Origin: Streptomyces sp. NBC_01689
GTDB lineage: Bacteria > Actinomycetota > Actinomycetes > Streptomycetales > Streptomycetaceae
DNA: 64,000 nt
NCBI RefSeq assembly: GCF_036250675.1
Contig: NZ_CP109592.1
Coordinates: 6,634,001 to 6,698,000, forward strand
Direction of reading: 5' to 3'
Position numbers and translations under genes: made by a program. Below, one piece after another: positions 26,843-35,948 of the stretch. The notes beneath the pieces were generated by a model that was not told where the DNA came from, did no database searches, and saw nothing but the letters and a program-made list of their open reading frames with translations. Position 1 is the stretch's first letter; the number at the start of each line of letters is the position of its first letter.

Positions 26843-29236
26843 ATGGCTGATCCGGAGGACGACGGCCGCACGGGCCGTCGCACGGGCGAGGGCGAGCCGA
26901 AGGGCTCCGCGGCCGGGCGCAGGGGGAACGAGACGCCCGCCGAGGAGACCACGCAGCTTCGTATACCACCGCGCGTACCGGAGAACGCGTCGCAGGGCAC
27001 GGAGCGTCCCGCGGAGGAGACCACCCAACTGCGGGTGCCGCCCGCCGAGGAGACCACCCAGCTCCGTATACCGCCGCCGGTGCCCCGGAGCCCTTCGCGG
27101 CGCGCGGAGCGTCCCGCCGAGGAGACCACGCAGCTTCGCATACCGCCGGGCGCCGAAGTCCCCGACGGCACCTCCGGCGAGGAGTCCGCGCCCGCGGAGG
27201 AGGAGTCACAACAAGCCGATCGAGGGGCGAATTCACGCCATCGAGGCTCCCGTCGCCGACCGGTGCAGTCCTCCGCGCTCGCCGCGCGGCTCGCGCCGGT
27301 GGCCCGTCGGCTGAAGCCGCAGTACCCCCGGCCGGGCCGGGCCGGCTGGCGACGCTGGGTGCCCTCGTGGCGCCAGTGGCTCGCGGCCTGGGGTCTGGGC
27401 ATCGGACTGAGCACCTCCCTGCTGGCCATCGCCTACGCCGCCACGGACATCCCCAAGAACCTGAACACCTATGCCACCCAGCAGGACAACGTCTACTTCT
27501 GGTCCGACGGAACGCCCATGGCCCGCACCGGGTGGGTGCAGCGCCAGGCGATGCCGCTGAAGGACATACCCGAGCAGGTGCGCTGGGCGGTGCTGGCGGC
27601 CGAGAACGAGAGCTTCTACTCCGACCCGGGCATCTCGTTCAAGGGCATCAGCCGCGCCCTGGTGCGCACGGTGGGCCAGGGGGACACCCAGGGCGGTTCG
27701 ACGATCACCCAGCAGTACGTCAAGAACGTCTATCTGACCCAGAACCAGACGGTGACCCGCAAGTTCACCGAGGCCATGATCTCCCTGAAGCTCGACAACA
27801 GGATGAGCAAGGACAAGATCCTGGAGGGCTACCTCAACACGAGCTGGTTCGGCCGGGGCACCTACGGCCTCCAGCGCGCCGCCCAGGCCTACTACGGCAA
27901 GGACGTGAGCAAACTCGACGCGAGCGAGGGCGCGTTCCTCGCCTCGCTCCTCAAGGGCGCGGGCCTCTACGACCCCACCCTGAGCCAGAAGAACCACGAC
28001 CGGGCCGTGGAGCGCTGGTCCTGGATCCTCGACCGCATGGTCAAGATCGGCAAGCTGTCGCCCGCCGAGCGCGCCAAGTACACAAAGTTCCCCGAACCCC
28101 TCAAGCAGGGCCGGGTCTACGACACCGGCAAGCAGAGCGACTACCTGGTCGAACTGGCCACCCAGTACGCCAAGAAGGCCGCCCACATCTCCGACAAGGA
28201 GTTCGACCTCGGCGGCTACCAGATCTACACGACCTTCGACCGCAAGCGGGAGACCGCGCTCACGGACGCCGTCTCCAAGGCCCGCAAGAAGGCGCTGAAG
28301 AGTGACCCGGGCGCGGCGAAGACCGCGCACTACGGGGCCGCCTCGGTGGCGGACGACGGACGGATCCTCGCCGTCTACGGCGGTCCGGACCACCGGAAAC
28401 AGGGGTACAACGAGTCCAACGCGACCACGGTGCCCGCGGGTTCGGCCTTCCTGCCGTTCGTGTACGCGGCCGGGCTGCAGCACGGTGTGCACAAGACCCG
28501 TGACAGCGCGGCGACACCGGTCTCGCCCGAGTCCCTCTACGACGCCGACGACGGCGTCCCCGTCTCCACGCCCGAGGGCCCCTACTGGGACCGCAGCGGC
28601 AAGAAGGTCGCCGCCCACAACGACGGCAACAAGTCCTACGGACGGATCAGTCTGCGCAAGGCGCTCGCCGGGTCGGTGAACGTGCCGTTCATGCAGCTCG
28701 GCATGGATACCGGACTGGACAAGGTGCGGGAGACCGCAGAGGCGAGCGGCCTGCTCTCCTCCAGCCTGGGACCGCAGGTGCCCGCGCTGTCGCTGGGCAG
28801 CTCCACCCCGAGCGCGATCCGGATGGCGAACTCCTACGGCACGTTCGCCGCGGGCGGTACGCACACCGAGCCGTACTCGGTGCGGCGCATCACCCGCAAC
28901 GGTTCCTCGGTCGCCCTGGAGATGCCCCGGCCCCGCCGTGCGATCCGCCCCGAGGTGGCCGGCCAGGTCACCGAGGCCCTCACGGACGCCTTCCGTGAAG
29001 CGCATCCCGGCGCGACCCAGTCCGCGCCGCAGGCGGCCGGGAAGGCCGGCACCACGCAGGACGACAAGGCGGCCTGGTACGTGGGCACGGACCGTTCCGT
29101 GTCGACGGCCGTCGTCCTCTACCGCCTGGACCTGACCAAGAGCCTCGAACCGCTGCCGCTCAAGGGGATCGCAGGCACACCCGACGACGATGTCCCCTAC
29201 GGCATCTGGGCCGGCGCCATGAGCCCGCTCGGCTGA
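26843..29236 (+). CDS. Class A PBP-like glycosyltransferase with degenerate transpeptidase
   Basis: About 797 residues. A cytoplasmic tail of 175 residues holds four copies of A-E-E-T-T-Q-L-R-[IV]-P-P (residues 33-43, 57-67, 68-78, 92-102). A membrane helix follows at 179-200, then a GT51 domain with the catalytic E-N-E-S-F-Y box and G-G-S-T-I-T-Q-Q. The transpeptidase has its Ser (534), but SxxK reads S-A-F-L, so the catalytic Lys is Leu; SxN survives as S-V-N, and KTG reads K-A-G. It therefore probably polymerises glycan but does not cross-link by the usual mechanism. ATG 26843 has GGAG 6 bases upstream. Confidence 0.9.
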   Translation: MADPEDDGRTGRRTGEGEPKGSAAGRRGNETPAEETTQLRIPPRVPENASQGTERPAEETTQLRVPPAEETTQLRIPPPVPRSPSRRAERPAEETTQLRIPPGAEVPDGTSGEESAPAEEESQQADRGANSRHRGSRRRPVQSSALAARLAPVARRLKPQYPRPGRAGWRRWVPSWRQWLAAWGLGIGLSTSLLAIAYAATDIPKNLNTYATQQDNVYFWSDGTPMARTGWVQRQAMPLKDIPEQVRWAVLAAENESFYSDPGISFKGISRALVRTVGQGDTQGGSTITQQYVKNVYLTQNQTVTRKFTEAMISLKLDNRMSKDKILEGYLNTSWFGRGTYGLQRAAQAYYGKDVSKLDASEGAFLASLLKGAGLYDPTLSQKNHDRAVERWSWILDRMVKIGKLSPAERAKYTKFPEPLKQGRVYDTGKQSDYLVELATQYAKKAAHISDKEFDLGGYQIYTTFDRKRETALTDAVSKARKKALKSDPGAAKTAHYGAASVADDGRILAVYGGPDHRKQGYNESNATTVPAGSAFLPFVYAAGLQHGVHKTRDSAATPVSPESLYDADDGVPVSTPEGPYWDRSGKKVAAHNDGNKSYGRISLRKALAGSVNVPFMQLGMDTGLDKVRETAEASGLLSSSLGPQVPALSLGSSTPSAIRMANSYGTFAAGGTHTEPYSVRRITRNGSSVALEMPRPRRAIRPEVAGQVTEALTDAFREAHPGATQSAPQAAGKAGTTQDDKAAWYVGTDRSVSTAVVLYRLDLTKSLEPLPLKGIAGTPDDDVPYGIWAGAMSPLG

Positions 29237-29296
29237 CCACGACGGCCGCGAGGCCGTCCCCCGCTCCGTCCGCCCCCTTCCCAGAATGTGCCCCGT

Positions 29297-30598
29297 ATGA
29301 ACTCGAAGCACAGCCGGCGCCGCCGCCGCGAGCCCGCTCCCGGTTCCGCTGCCACGTCCGCTCGCCAGAGTTTCGTGGCGATGACGGCCTTCCTCGTCGT
29401 GGCCACCTCCACGGCGACCTTCCTCGCGCTGCGGGGCTCGGACAGCACCACTCCGGCCGCGTCCGCCGGACGGGGCTCCAACGCCGCCCCGAAGGCCGCC
29501 AAGGAGCCCGTCTGGGACGGCAGGACCAAGGTGCTCGGGGACGGTTCCACGTCCTACACCGGGCCACAGAAGGACGACTTCAAGGCCGTGCCGCTCAAGC
29601 CGGGGGAGAAGCCGCCCCAGTTCGTCGTCTTCTCCTGGGACGGCGCCCTGCAGGGCGACGACAAACTCTTCTCGCACTACACGGAGTTGGCCAAGGAATA
29701 CAACGCGCACATGACGTTCTTCCTGACCGGCATCTATCTGCTGCCCAAGGCCAAGAAGACGCTCTACGAACCGCCGATGCACTCGCCGGGGTCCGCCGCG
29801 ATCAGCTATCCCACCGACGAGCACATCCGTACCACGCTGACGCAGCTCGGGGAGGCGTGGAAGGAGGGCAACGAGATCGGCACCCACTTCAACGGTCACT
29901 TCTGCGGCGACAAGGGCGGCGGGGACTGGAGCGTGGAGGAGTGGGAGAGCGAGATCGACCAGTTCTTCTCCTTCGTGGAGAAGTGGAAGACCAACACCGG
30001 CTACAGCGACCTGCCCGCGCTGCCCTTCGATCCCGCGCGTGAGGTCAACGGCGGCCGCGCGCCGTGCCTCGAGGGGCAGCAGAACCTGCTCAAGGCCATG
30101 AAGGCCACGGCCAAGAAGTACAAGTGGCGCTACGACGCCAGCTCGGCCGGCGACTTCCAGATATGGCCCGCCAAGAAGGAGGGCGTCTGGGACTTCCCGC
30201 TCCAGATGCTTCCGTACGAGGGCGGCAAGTACCAGGGCCTGTCCATGGACTTCAACTTCCTCTACAACCAGTCCGAGGGCGAGACGACCGGCGACCCGGC
30301 GAAGTACCCGCAGTGGCAGCAGGAGACCGTGAACTCGTACATGGCGGGCTTCGACCGCGTGTACTACGGCAGCCGGGCGCCGCTCTTCATCGGCAACCAC
30401 TTCGAGGACTGGAACGGTGGCATCTACATGAAGTCCATCGACCAGGTCGTCAAGAACGTCTGCACCAAGAAGGGCGTTCGCTGTGTGTCCTTCCGGGAGC
30501 TGTCCGACTGGCTCGACGTGCAGAAGCCCGCGACCCTGGAGCGGCTGCGCAGCCTGGATCCCGCGCAGTCACCGGACTGGTCGACGGTGGTGAAGTAG
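29297..30598 (+). CDS. Exported polysaccharide deacetylase-like protein
   Basis: 433 residues with an Arg-rich N-terminus and a signal-anchor (FVAMTAFLVVATSTATFLAL), then a NodB-like barrel. The first strand F-V-V-F-S-W-D-G-A-L carries one Asp where active deacetylases have Asp-Asp, and G-T-H-F-N-G-H supplies an H-x-x-x-H metal pair. Lacking the second Asp, it may be altered in activity. The gene starts 60 bases after the PBP-like gene, in the same direction, so a shared transcript and an envelope role are likely. ATG 29297 or GTG 29288 could start translation. Confidence 0.78.
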   Translation: MNSKHSRRRRREPAPGSAATSARQSFVAMTAFLVVATSTATFLALRGSDSTTPAASAGRGSNAAPKAAKEPVWDGRTKVLGDGSTSYTGPQKDDFKAVPLKPGEKPPQFVVFSWDGALQGDDKLFSHYTELAKEYNAHMTFFLTGIYLLPKAKKTLYEPPMHSPGSAAISYPTDEHIRTTLTQLGEAWKEGNEIGTHFNGHFCGDKGGGDWSVEEWESEIDQFFSFVEKWKTNTGYSDLPALPFDPAREVNGGRAPCLEGQQNLLKAMKATAKKYKWRYDASSAGDFQIWPAKKEGVWDFPLQMLPYEGGKYQGLSMDFNFLYNQSEGETTGDPAKYPQWQQETVNSYMAGFDRVYYGSRAPLFIGNHFEDWNGGIYMKSIDQVVKNVCTKKGVRCVSFRELSDWLDVQKPATLERLRSLDPAQSPDWSTVVK

Positions 30599-30607
30599 CT
30601 GTTGGCG

Positions 30608-30644
30608 GGTCAACTTACCTGGCTGATAAGGGAGTTGACCTTTT
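30608..30644 (+). terminator. Rho-independent terminator after the deacetylase-like gene
   Basis: GGTCAACT (30608-30615) pairs with AGTTGACC (30633-30640) and is followed by TTTT, ten bases past the stop. The 17-base loop is large, so an attenuator or protein site is an alternative. Confidence 0.65.
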
Positions 30645-30737
30645 CTCCATGAAATCCACGCGGTTTTGGCGCAGTTGAACGGGACAGGTAGTGATTCCCT
30701 CCCCGGCGCCCGACCGGGGGATCAAGGAGAATCAACA

Positions 30738-31914
30738 GTGAGATCGCAGACGTCGAGCCGCAGCCGCTCGACCGTGCTGGTGGCGGTTGCCCTCTCCGCC
30801 GTCCTGCTGCCCGTGTCCACCGCCCACGCGGCGGACGCGCCGGTCACCGTGGACCGGGCGACGGCGGACGCTTTCGGCCGGATCGCGGACGCCGTGCTGA
30901 CCGACCGCACGGACGCCCTGCTGGCCCCCGGAACGGCGGCCCCCCCGGGTGGCGCCGGGAGCGGGCGTGCGGGCCGCGGGAGCGGGACGGGTCTCGCTGA
31001 CCGCCGCGCTGACCCGCACCGAGGACGCCGCCGAGGCCTCCCTGCGCGGCACCCGGTCGCGCCTCGCGGCGCTGGGCGAGGCCTACACCGCCGCCGACAC
31101 CGAGGTCACCGTCGACAGGACCCGGGTGACGGGATCACGGGCCACGGCCTGGGTCACCGAGACCACCGTCCTCACGTACCGGAGGATCCGCGGCGACGAA
31201 CCCGCCACGACGGGCTTCAGCGCCCACCACGTCCTGACCTTCGCCGCCCGGACGGACGGCACCTGGCAGCTGTCCGGTCTGCGCCCGGCGGACCGGGGTC
31301 CCCGGCAGGTCAACGAGCCGGCGACCACCGACGGGTCCGCGGGCGCCGCACCGGCGCGCGTGAGCCCGATGGCCGTCATCGACGCCCCGCGGGCGGCGAC
31401 CACCTACCCCGCGCCCGCGGCCGTCAAGAACCTCTCCGGCGGCCCGTACGACTACGCGGCGATGGCCACGTACGCGGAGAAGTACTGGAAGAACTACAAC
31501 ACCGCCTACCGGAGCTTCAATGCGGTCGGAGGCGACTGCACCAACTATGTGAGCCAGTCCCTGAAGGCGGGCGGCTGGCAGCCGGTGACGTCCTCGGACG
31601 AGGAGTACGGCACCTGGTACTACGGCACCTCGGGACAGTCCGACTCCTGGGTCGGCGTGAACGAGTGGTCCTGGTTCACCCAGACCGCCGGGCGGACCGC
31701 CCCGCTGGCGAACGTCTACCAGATGGACGTCGGCGACGTCATGCAGATGGACTTCGACAAGGACGGGTCCAAGGACCACACCATGATCACGTCCTACCGC
31801 AGTGCCGGCGGCGTGCCGTACCTGACCTACCACGACACCGACACCTACCGCCGGTCGGTGCAGAGTCTCCTCGCGTCGTACCCGAACTCGGCGTACTACG
31901 CCTACCGCACCTGA
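30738..31914 (+). pseudogene. Secreted Amidase_6-type protein, frameshifted at a C7 tract
   Basis: GTG 30738 (AAGGAGA upstream) opens a 32-residue signal peptide ending S-T-A-H-A. About 70 codons in, at seven consecutive C (30940-30946), the frame must shift by one base to reach the rest: LTAALTRTEDAAEASLRGTR, then an amidase-like domain with G-G-D-C-T-N-Y-V-S-Q (likely nucleophile Cys) and K-D-H-T-M-I-T (likely His). Removing one C restores a single frame of about 391 codons. It may be a real mutation, a slippage or phase-variable site, or an assembly error in the homopolymer. The domain is otherwise intact and ends at a good terminator. Confidence 0.8.
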
Positions 31915-31938
31915 GCCCTGCCGCACCGGAGCGACGGT

Positions 31939-31965
31939 GACCGGGTCACGTCCGGTGACCCGGTC
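31939..31965 (+). terminator. Terminator after the amidase gene
   Basis: GACCGGGTCAC-GTCCG-GTGACCCGGTC: an 11-bp perfect stem with a 5-base loop, 25 bases past the stop. No T-run. Confidence 0.75.
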
Positions 31966-32040
31966 CCCGTCGAGGCGGTCACAGGGACCCGTGACCCCGT
32001 GACCCGTGACCCGGTGATCCACGCTCCGTGACCCGTCGGT

Positions 32041-32080
32041 CCGCGGGTCCCGGGGACCGGCCGCGGGTCCCGGGGACCGG
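32041..32080. repeat. Perfect 20-bp tandem duplication
   Basis: CCGCGGGTCCCGGGGACCGG occurs twice head to tail, just before the stop of the DUF4383 gene. The preceding 60 bases contain repeated GTGACCCG. Confidence 0.9.
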
Positions 32081-32083
32081 ATC

Positions 32084-32905
32084 TCAGGGGTCCATGCTGC
32101 CGGGGTCGCCGTCCCCCGAGCCCGTGGTGCCCGGGTGGCCCTTGGGCGTCGTGCCGGGGCTCCCGCCTCCGGGGCCCGTGACGCCCGGGCCCTCGGTCCC
32201 TGGAGTCATGGTGCCGGGAGTCATGGTGTCCCGGCTCCCGCCCCCGGGGCCCATGGCCCGTGAGTCTCCGGGCTCCTGGAGGCCCGTCCCCCGGGAGACC
32301 GTGGCCCCCGGGGTCCCGGGAGCCTCCGGGGTGCTGCGGCCTCGTTCCAGCGCCGTCGCCGTGGCCGCCTCCCGCAGGGTTCGTGTCCGTTCCTCGTGTG
32401 CCACGGCCTCGGGATGGCGGGCCTTCCAGTACGGGTTGTCGTGCGGCAGGGCCGAGCCGACCCTCCCGTACATGCCGAAGAACATCAGCAGGACGCCCAC
32501 CACGAAGCTGAACAGCACGTTCTGGATGTGGAAGGCGAGGAAGTTGAAGCTGGTGTCCAGCAGCGCCAGGTTCAGGAAGCCGCTGAGGATGAACAGCACG
32601 CCGAGGACCATGTTGACGGTCGACGCGACGTTCCCGCCGATCACCATGCCCGCGAACAGGATGAGCCCGGCGCAGATCGATATCACGCTGAGGGTGCCGT
32701 TGGTGTTCAGGCCCACGACGGTGTCCCCGTGGGTGGTGAAGAAGCCGATGTTGTCGGTGAGGCCCAGGATGCCGAAGGCGAGCAGGAACAGGCCCATCAG
32801 GCCCGCGCCGATCCGGTAGAACGTGCTCAGCCGGTGGTCCACGGGCAGATGCTCGTCGAGGGCGAAGCGCTTCCTGGGTCCGGGACGAAGTACGTGCGTG
32901 GCCAT
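32084..32905 (-). CDS. DUF4383 membrane protein with Gly/Pro/Thr-rich tail
   Basis: 273 residues. Residues 25-155 hold four hydrophobic helices with the DUF4383 pattern (FYRIGAGLMGLFLLAFGILG, then GLILFAGMVIGGNVASTVNM and the last helix around VLFSFVVGVLLMFFGMYGRV). A long cytoplasmic tail follows, the last 60 residues being near-repeats of G-P-G-G-G-S and T-M-T-P-G-T. ATG 32905 has AGGGAGG 5 bases upstream. Function unknown; related proteins are predicted small integral membrane proteins. The tail is encoded by G+C-rich repetitive DNA and may vary between strains. Confidence 0.85.
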   Translation of the reverse strand: MATHVLRPGPRKRFALDEHLPVDHRLSTFYRIGAGLMGLFLLAFGILGLTDNIGFFTTHGDTVVGLNTNGTLSVISICAGLILFAGMVIGGNVASTVNMVLGVLFILSGFLNLALLDTSFNFLAFHIQNVLFSFVVGVLLMFFGMYGRVGSALPHDNPYWKARHPEAVAHEERTRTLREAATATALERGRSTPEAPGTPGATVSRGTGLQEPGDSRAMGPGGGSRDTMTPGTMTPGTEGPGVTGPGGGSPGTTPKGHPGTTGSGDGDPGSMDP

Positions 32906-33052
32906 ATCCGCCTCCCTCTTCAGCCAGCGGAGGCCGTGCGTACCCACCAGCATCCGCCGACCGGGCCGGGACCGCCACACAGGCCTCCGGCGGCTCCGGC
33001 GGAGGGCGTTCCCGGTGGGCGGTCTCGGTGGGCGTTCTCGCGCGGACCGGGC

Positions 33053-33141
33053 AGGACCCGAGCGGGGCAGGTCCGGCGGGACCCGAGTGGGGCGGGAACC
33101 GAGTGGGGCGGGACCCGAGTCGGGCGGGACCTGGGCGCTCG
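33053..33141. repeat. 16-bp tandem repeats between two membrane-protein genes
   Basis: GGGACCCGAGTGGGGC at 33078, GGGAACCGAGTGGGGC at 33094, GGGACCCGAGTCGGGC at 33110 and a decayed copy at 33126. A related unit sits at 33053, offset by nine bases. Non-coding, directly downstream of the coiled-coil gene. Confidence 0.85.
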
Positions 33142-33147
33142 TACCCG

Positions 33148-34554
33148 TCAGGCCCCGGAGCCGCCCCGTTCCTCGCGGATCTGCGAGACGACCCGGGCCA
33201 CCGTCCCCCGTACCGCCTCCGTCTCCGTCAGGAAGTACCAGAAGTCGGGATGGCGGCCCTCCAGGGTGGAGACCGCGCGGTCCAGGCGGGCCACGGCCTC
33301 GTCGAGCGGGCGGGCGTGGCGCGGGTCCGGCGTGTTGCGGCCCGCCATGGCCAGCCGCTGCGCGTCGCGCAGGGCGAACCGGGTGCGGTCGATCTCCTGC
33401 TGCGGGTCCTTGGTCACGGCGTTCAGCCGCCGCAGACGGTCGCCGGCCGCCGACACGGCCTCGTCGGTACCGTTCAGCAGCGCCCGCACCGTGGACAGCA
33501 GCGAGGTCGCGTCCGGCCAGCGCTGGGCGTCCCGCGCGGCCTGCGCCTCCTTCAGCTTGAGCTCGGCCTGCCGGACGTTCTCCGCGGCCTGGTCCGGTAC
33601 GTGCTGCAGGTCCTGCCAGCAGGCGGCCGTGAACCGGCGCCGCAGCTCGCTCAGTACCGGTTCGACCTGCCCGGCACGGGTGGTCAGCGCCTGGGCGCGG
33701 GTGCGCAGCGACACCAGCCGGTGGTCGATCTCGGCGGCCCGCTCCGGCAGTCGCTCCGCCTCGGCGCGCACCGCCCCGGCCTCCCGGGAGACCCGCTCGG
33801 CGCGCTCCAGGGTCTCGGGCACGCCGTGCTGTCCGGCTCCCTGGTTGAGCCGGGTCAGCTCGGGGCCGAGGGCGGCCAGGCGGGCGGCGAGGCCGTCGGC
33901 GGTGAGCCCGGAGCCGCGTACGTCGTCCAGCGCGTTCGAGGCGGCGAGCAGCGCCTGGCGGGCCCGCTCGACGGCCGGCGCGAGGCGGGCCAGCTGGGTC
34001 TCGGCCTTGCCGAGCAGCGGACCGAGCCCCTGCGCGTACCGGTCGAGGTCGCGCTTCACCCGGTTCAGCTCGTCCTTGGCGGCGGTCAGCTCGGTACGGG
34101 CGCGTGCGGCGACCGAGGCCTCCAGCTCGTCCCGGTCGAGGTCGTGCGCGTCGACGGCCTCGATGTACTTGCCGCTCGCCTCGTCGATGCGCCGCCCCAG
34201 CGCCTCGAAGTCGGAGACGGCGCGGCGGGCGGCGGGGGAGTCGTCGACGGCGGTGATCGTCTCGATCGAGATCCGCAGATCCCGCTGGGCGGTGTCCAGT
34301 TCGTAGAAGGCGGCCGCGGCGGCGTCCTTCGCGGCCTGTGCCTCGGCCCGCTGGCTCTCGGAACGTCCGCCGAACCACCGGCGGGTGCCGCCGCCGGCGA
34401 ACGCGGCGGGCAACACGAGCGCGGCGAGCAGCGGGACGGTGACCAGGGTCAGCACGTCCAGGTGCCCGCGGGAGCGGCGGGCGCGACGCGGGCGTGCCGG
34501 GGGCGCGCCCGACGACGACGGTGTGTGCGGCTCTGAAGATGTCGTCGCCGTCAC
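33148..34554 (-). CDS. Membrane-anchored coiled-coil protein of unknown function
   Basis: About 468 residues. A basic, Pro/Ser-rich cytoplasmic N-terminus precedes one hydrophobic helix (VLTLVTVPLLAALVLPAAFA), followed by about 380 residues of heptad-rich helices (for example ERAERVSREAGAVRAEAERL) outside the membrane. No catalytic motif was recognised. The GTG at 34554 is preceded by GGGAGAGGG, which favours it over the GTG at 34578 eight codons upstream. The architecture resembles proteins that scaffold or sense the envelope, but this is only a comparison of shape. Next upstream in the same direction is the DUF4097 lipoprotein gene. Confidence 0.8.
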   Translation of the reverse strand: MTATTSSEPHTPSSSGAPPARPRRARRSRGHLDVLTLVTVPLLAALVLPAAFAGGGTRRWFGGRSESQRAEAQAAKDAAAAAFYELDTAQRDLRISIETITAVDDSPAARRAVSDFEALGRRIDEASGKYIEAVDAHDLDRDELEASVAARARTELTAAKDELNRVKRDLDRYAQGLGPLLGKAETQLARLAPAVERARQALLAASNALDDVRGSGLTADGLAARLAALGPELTRLNQGAGQHGVPETLERAERVSREAGAVRAEAERLPERAAEIDHRLVSLRTRAQALTTRAGQVEPVLSELRRRFTAACWQDLQHVPDQAAENVRQAELKLKEAQAARDAQRWPDATSLLSTVRALLNGTDEAVSAAGDRLRRLNAVTKDPQQEIDRTRFALRDAQRLAMAGRNTPDPRHARPLDEAVARLDRAVSTLEGRHPDFWYFLTETEAVRGTVARVVSQIREERGGSGA

Positions 34555-34578
34555 ATCCCTCTCCCGTGCTGTATCCAC

Positions 34579-34871
34579 CCTGTGCCGGTGTCATTCTCCC
34601 ACCGGTAGAGGACGAACACACGGGCCGAAAGGTTCGCAAGTTCGAACCCCGAGTTCGAACGGTCGTGCCGGACCGGCGGCGGGAACCGTCGGGCCGGACC
34701 GGCGGACCGGGGAGCCGGACCAGGGTGTCGAGCTGGGGCGTCGCCCCGGGGTATCGAGCCGGGGAGTCAGACCGGAGCGGACCGTTGGCCTGGGGTGCCG
34801 GACGCCGGACGCCGGACCCGGGTGCGGGTGCGGGTACGTGTGCGCGTGCGGGCGCCGGGGCCCCGCCCGCG
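34579..34871. other. G+C-rich repetitive gap
   Basis: Short G+C-rich repeats such as GCCGGACCGGCGG, GACGCCGGACGCCGGAC and GGTGCGGGTGCGGGT, with no credible coding frame. Similar in texture to the other repeat-filled gaps between 25 and 35 kb. Confidence 0.6.
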
Positions 34872-35645
34872 CTACTTCGCCGTACGCACGGTGATGCCGC
34901 CGTCGCCGGTGTGGGCGGAGATCCGGTGGGAGCTCGCGGGGTCCCGGGGTACGGACACGTGCACCGAGCCGTCGCCGCTGTCGGCGGCCACGCGGTAGGC
35001 GTCGCTGGGCAGCTCGATGGTGAGCGAACCGTCGCCGCTGCGGGAGTCCACGAGATCCGGTACGACACCGAGTCCGAGCCGCACGGAGCCGTCCTCGGTA
35101 CGGGCGCGCACCTGCCGCGAGTCCACGCCGAGCGCGCGGATCGAGCCGTCGCCGCTGCGGAGGTCCAGCGGTCCGGAGGAGTCCGTCACGCGGACGCTGC
35201 CGTCCGAGGTGCGGATGTTCAGCGCCGTGGCGAAGCCGTCCGCCCGTACGCTGCCGTCCTTGTCGACGACGTTCACGGCGACCCCGGACGGCACCACGAT
35301 GCGGTGCTTGGCACTGCAGTCGGCGATCATGCCCGAGCACTTCATCCGCAGGGTGAGCCGGTCGTTCTTCATCGCCCAGGTGACCCGGGGGTCACCGCCG
35401 ACGACGACACGGCCCTGGAACCACCGGGTGACCTCGACCTTGTCCGTACTCCGGGAGCCGGCGACCACGAGTTCGAGCGCGGAGTCGTCCGAGTCCACGG
35501 TGAGGGTGTGCCCGTGCAGGGCGAAGGAACGGTGGTCCGGGTGCCGGTCGTCCCCGGCGCCGGCGCCACATGCGGCGAGCGTCGCGAGAAGGGCCACGAC
35601 GGCGCCGGTCGCGGCCACCGTCCGAGTGCGCGCTGTACGTGCCAT
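34872..35645 (-). CDS. DUF4097 beta-helix lipoprotein
   Basis: 257 residues. The signal peptide ends in a lipobox L-L-A-T-L-A-A-C, so the mature protein is lipidated and extracellular. The rest is built of repeated D-G-S-[VI]-R strands (VVDKDGSVRADGF, IRTSDGSVRVTDS, LRSGDGSIRALGV, ARTEDGSVRLGLG, SRSGDGSLTIELP, AADSGDGSVHVSV), a right-handed beta-helix of the DUF4097 kind. Such proteins occur with envelope-stress regulators; none is adjacent here. ATG 35645 with AGGGGGA upstream is preferred over a reading from 35711. Confidence 0.9.
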   Translation of the reverse strand: MARTARTRTVAATGAVVALLATLAACGAGAGDDRHPDHRSFALHGHTLTVDSDDSALELVVAGSRSTDKVEVTRWFQGRVVVGGDPRVTWAMKNDRLTLRMKCSGMIADCSAKHRIVVPSGVAVNVVDKDGSVRADGFATALNIRTSDGSVRVTDSSGPLDLRSGDGSIRALGVDSRQVRARTEDGSVRLGLGVVPDLVDSRSGDGSLTIELPSDAYRVAADSGDGSVHVSVPRDPASSHRISAHTGDGGITVRTAK

Positions 35646-35813
35646 GAAGATCCATCCCCCTGAGAAGAACGCGAGTGCGCCGGGCCCCTCGGGCTCGTTC
35701 CTTCGACGCACTTCGACCGTACGGACCGGGGCGCGGGCGGGGGATCCGGGCGGCAGGCGGATCGGAGGTGGGGATAACCCCCGCCCACCGGCCCTTCCCG
35801 ACCGGAAACGGGT

Positions 35814-35844
35814 TTGCGGGGCACGCCCCCGGGCAATGTAGGCT
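35814..35844 (+). promoter_or_regulatory. Possible tRNA-Val promoter
   Basis: TTGCGG (35814-35819) and TAGGCT (35839-35844), the latter preceded by TG, are 19 bp apart. Initiation near 35851 would give a short leader before the tRNA. Confidence 0.4.
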
Positions 35845-35857
35845 GTCGACTCGTCCT

Positions 35858-35932
35858 GGGCGCGTAGCTCAGTGGTAGAGCGCCGCCCTTACAAGGCGGA
35901 TGTCGGCGGTTCGAAACCGTCCGCGCCCACCA
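35858..35932 (+). tRNA. tRNA-Val (anticodon UAC), CCA encoded
   Basis: Acceptor GGGCGCG pairs with CGCGCCC. The D stem is GCTC/GAGC with loop AGTGGTA. The anticodon stem CCGCC/GGCGG holds loop CTTACAA, with UAC reading GUA Val codons. The T arm is GGCGG-TTCGAAA-CCGTC. Discriminator A and CCA are encoded. The 3' half is the integration site of the adjacent element, and the gene remains intact at its left end. Confidence 0.97.
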
Positions 35933-35933
35933 G
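35883..35933. repeat. attL core, 51 bp, within tRNA-Val
   Basis: Identical base for base to 49796-49846. It runs from the anticodon stem to one base past the CCA, so recombination regenerates a full tRNA gene on the left side. Divergence begins immediately outside on both flanks. Confidence 0.96.
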
Positions 35934-35948
35934 TCTCAGGACACGACT

